Source: DASQEH01 sp038239485
GTDB lineage: Bacteria; Actinomycetota; Actinomycetes; Propionibacteriales; Nocardioidaceae
Assembly: GCA_038239485.1 (NCBI GenBank)
Contig: JBBSET010000101.1
Coordinates: forward strand, 1 to 5,321
Length of the DNA: 5,321 nt
Direction of reading: 5' to 3'
Part shown: in pieces, positions 4,575 through 5,321 of the stretch
How positions within the stretch are numbered: the first letter of the stretch is position 1
Layout: the number at the start of each line of letters is the position of its first letter
Notes under the pieces: generated by a model
What the model was told of the DNA's origin: nothing
Databases searched by the model: none
Seen by the model: only the letters and a program-made list of their open reading frames with translations
Position numbers and translations under genes: made by a program

Positions 4575-4766
4575 ATGACTGAGTCCCATCACGGTTCGAC
4601 CCCCGCCGCTTGGACGGCTGTGACCCTCATCCTGATCGGGTTCCTGGTGGGCGCGGTCGGCCTCGTCGCCGGAAACTGGCTGGTCTTCTGGCTCGCCGTG
4701 GTGATCGGCGTGCTGGCCTGCGTCGTGGGAAAGGTCATGCAAGCCATGGGGATGGGCACGCACTAG
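4575..4766 (+). CDS. HGxxPAAW-family small membrane protein
   Basis: 63 residues. The N-terminus carries the family signature HGSTPAAW (residues 6-13). Two hydrophobic helices follow (about 14-32 and 35-52) joined by a very short turn (AGNW), and the C-terminus is short and Met/Gly-rich (KVMQAMGMGTH). No signal peptidase site is evident, so it should be an inner-membrane hairpin protein. It follows the Trp-associated membrane protein by 38 bases, has its own strong ribosome binding site, and its TAG stop overlaps the GTG of trpC by one base, so its translation is probably coupled to trpC. The family is widespread next to trpC in actinobacteria but, to my knowledge, has no known biochemical role. 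Confidence 0.88.
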   Translation: MTESHHGSTPAAWTAVTLILIGFLVGAVGLVAGNWLVFWLAVVIGVLACVVGKVMQAMGMGTH

Positions 4767-5321
4767 TGTCCGTTCTCGACGACATTCTCGGTGGCGTCCG
4801 CATCGACCTGGCCGCACGCCAGGCCGAGCGCAGCCTGTCTGACCTCAAGGAGCTCGCGGCGCGACGGGATCCGGCTCTCAACCCGATGCCCTGCTACCGC
4901 GCCGACGGCATCTCCGTGATCGCGGAGGTCAAGCGGGCCAGCCCGAGCCGAGGCGACATCGCGGTCATCTGCGACCCCGCAGGGCTGGCGCGCGACTACG
5001 AGCGTGGCGGCGCCGCGACGATCAGCGTGCTGACCGAGGGGCGCAAGTTCGGCGGGAGCCTGGCCGACCTCCGGGCCGTCCGGGCGGCCGTGTCGGTGCC
5101 CGTGCTGCGCAAGGACTTCATCATCACGTCGTACCAGCTGTGGGAGGCCCGTGCGTACGGCGCCGACCTGGCGCTGTTGATCGTGGCGGCGCTCGACGAC
5201 AACCAGCTCGGCTGCCTGATCGACCGCGCCCGCTCGATCGGGCTGACGCCTCTTGTCGAGGTCCACACGGAGCACGAGGTGGCACGGGCTCTGCACGCCG
5301 GCGCCGACCTCATCGGTGTCA
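4766..5321 (+). CDS. trpC: Indole-3-glycerol phosphate synthase TrpC (3' end outside window)
   Basis: The first 185 residues of a protein normally about 270 long; the frame is open to the right edge. TrpC closes the indole ring, turning CdRP (the PriA/TrpF product) into indole-3-glycerol phosphate. Matching the Sulfolobus enzyme, the catalytic residues visible are Glu54 and Lys56 in VIAEVKRASPSRG, Lys116 in PVLRKDFI and Glu165 in LVEVHTEHE. The Asn of the IGVNNR-type motif would come just after the cut at Gly184-Val185. Other family blocks are YERGGAATISVLTE (78-91), FGGSLADL (95-102) and TSYQLWEARAYGADLALLIVA, split at 121-141. GTG 4766 overlaps the preceding stop (TAGTG) and gives the usual MSVLDDIL N-terminus; the only upstream G-rich stretch (4748-4756) is a poor ribosome binding site, so coupling to the small membrane protein is likely. 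Confidence 0.96.
   Translation, partial: MSVLDDILGGVRIDLAARQAERSLSDLKELAARRDPALNPMPCYRADGISVIAEVKRASPSRGDIAVICDPAGLARDYERGGAATISVLTEGRKFGGSLADLRAVRAAVSVPVLRKDFIITSYQLWEARAYGADLALLIVAALDDNQLGCLIDRARSIGLTPLVEVHTEHEVARALHAGADLIGV

Noticed and set aside
1..5321. Mobile element, CRISPR, tRNA/rRNA or a new defence-like system
   Set aside because: No transposase, terminal repeats, spaced repeats or RNA gene signatures were seen; base composition is uniform and gene content is core amino acid metabolism plus two accessory genes.

Overview
The window is chromosomal DNA from a high-GC Gram-positive bacterium (Actinomycetota). Third codon positions are almost all G or C. The histidine isomerase is of the PriA type, and two genes belong to families known mainly from actinobacteria: the HGxxPAAW small membrane protein and the TIGR03085 metal-binding protein. 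The sequence alone does not support naming a genus.

Layout from left to right. (1) Bases 1-180 hold the tail of a small membrane protein gene. (2) A 136-base gap follows with two strong hairpins and a probable leaderless promoter. (3) priA and hisF come next, overlapping by ATGA. (4) A stress-type short-chain dehydrogenase/reductase of the GSP39 kind (1894-2790) has what looks like its own general-stress-sigma promoter. (5) A TIGR03085-family gene lies on the minus strand (2825-3466), convergent with the reductase and divergent from hisI. (6) hisI (3501-3917) is followed by a tightly packed run: a Trp-biosynthesis-associated membrane protein (8-base overlap with hisI), an HGxxPAAW small membrane protein, and trpC (1-base overlap), which runs off the right edge.

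How the genes work together. HisI, PriA and HisF catalyse successive steps of histidine synthesis: hydrolysis of PR-AMP, isomerisation of ProFAR, and cyclisation to imidazole-glycerol phosphate plus AICAR. In actinobacteria PriA also isomerises phosphoribosylanthranilate, the TrpF step, and hands its product to TrpC. The window therefore joins the two pathways both physically and enzymatically. No trpF is visible, as expected with PriA. trpE, which I recall often lying between hisI and the membrane-protein gene in related clusters, is absent here.

Most of the window is ordinary, well-conserved metabolism. The points worth a second look are non-coding: a GTTT-N16-GGGTA stress-type promoter before the reductase; two TAGGCT-N7-ATG leaderless signals (priA and the TIGR03085 gene); an all-GC 9-bp hairpin with competing folds around the start of the Trp-associated membrane protein; and a 34-bp divergent promoter region with two 8-bp palindromes. 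I saw no mobile element, CRISPR array, tRNA or rRNA.
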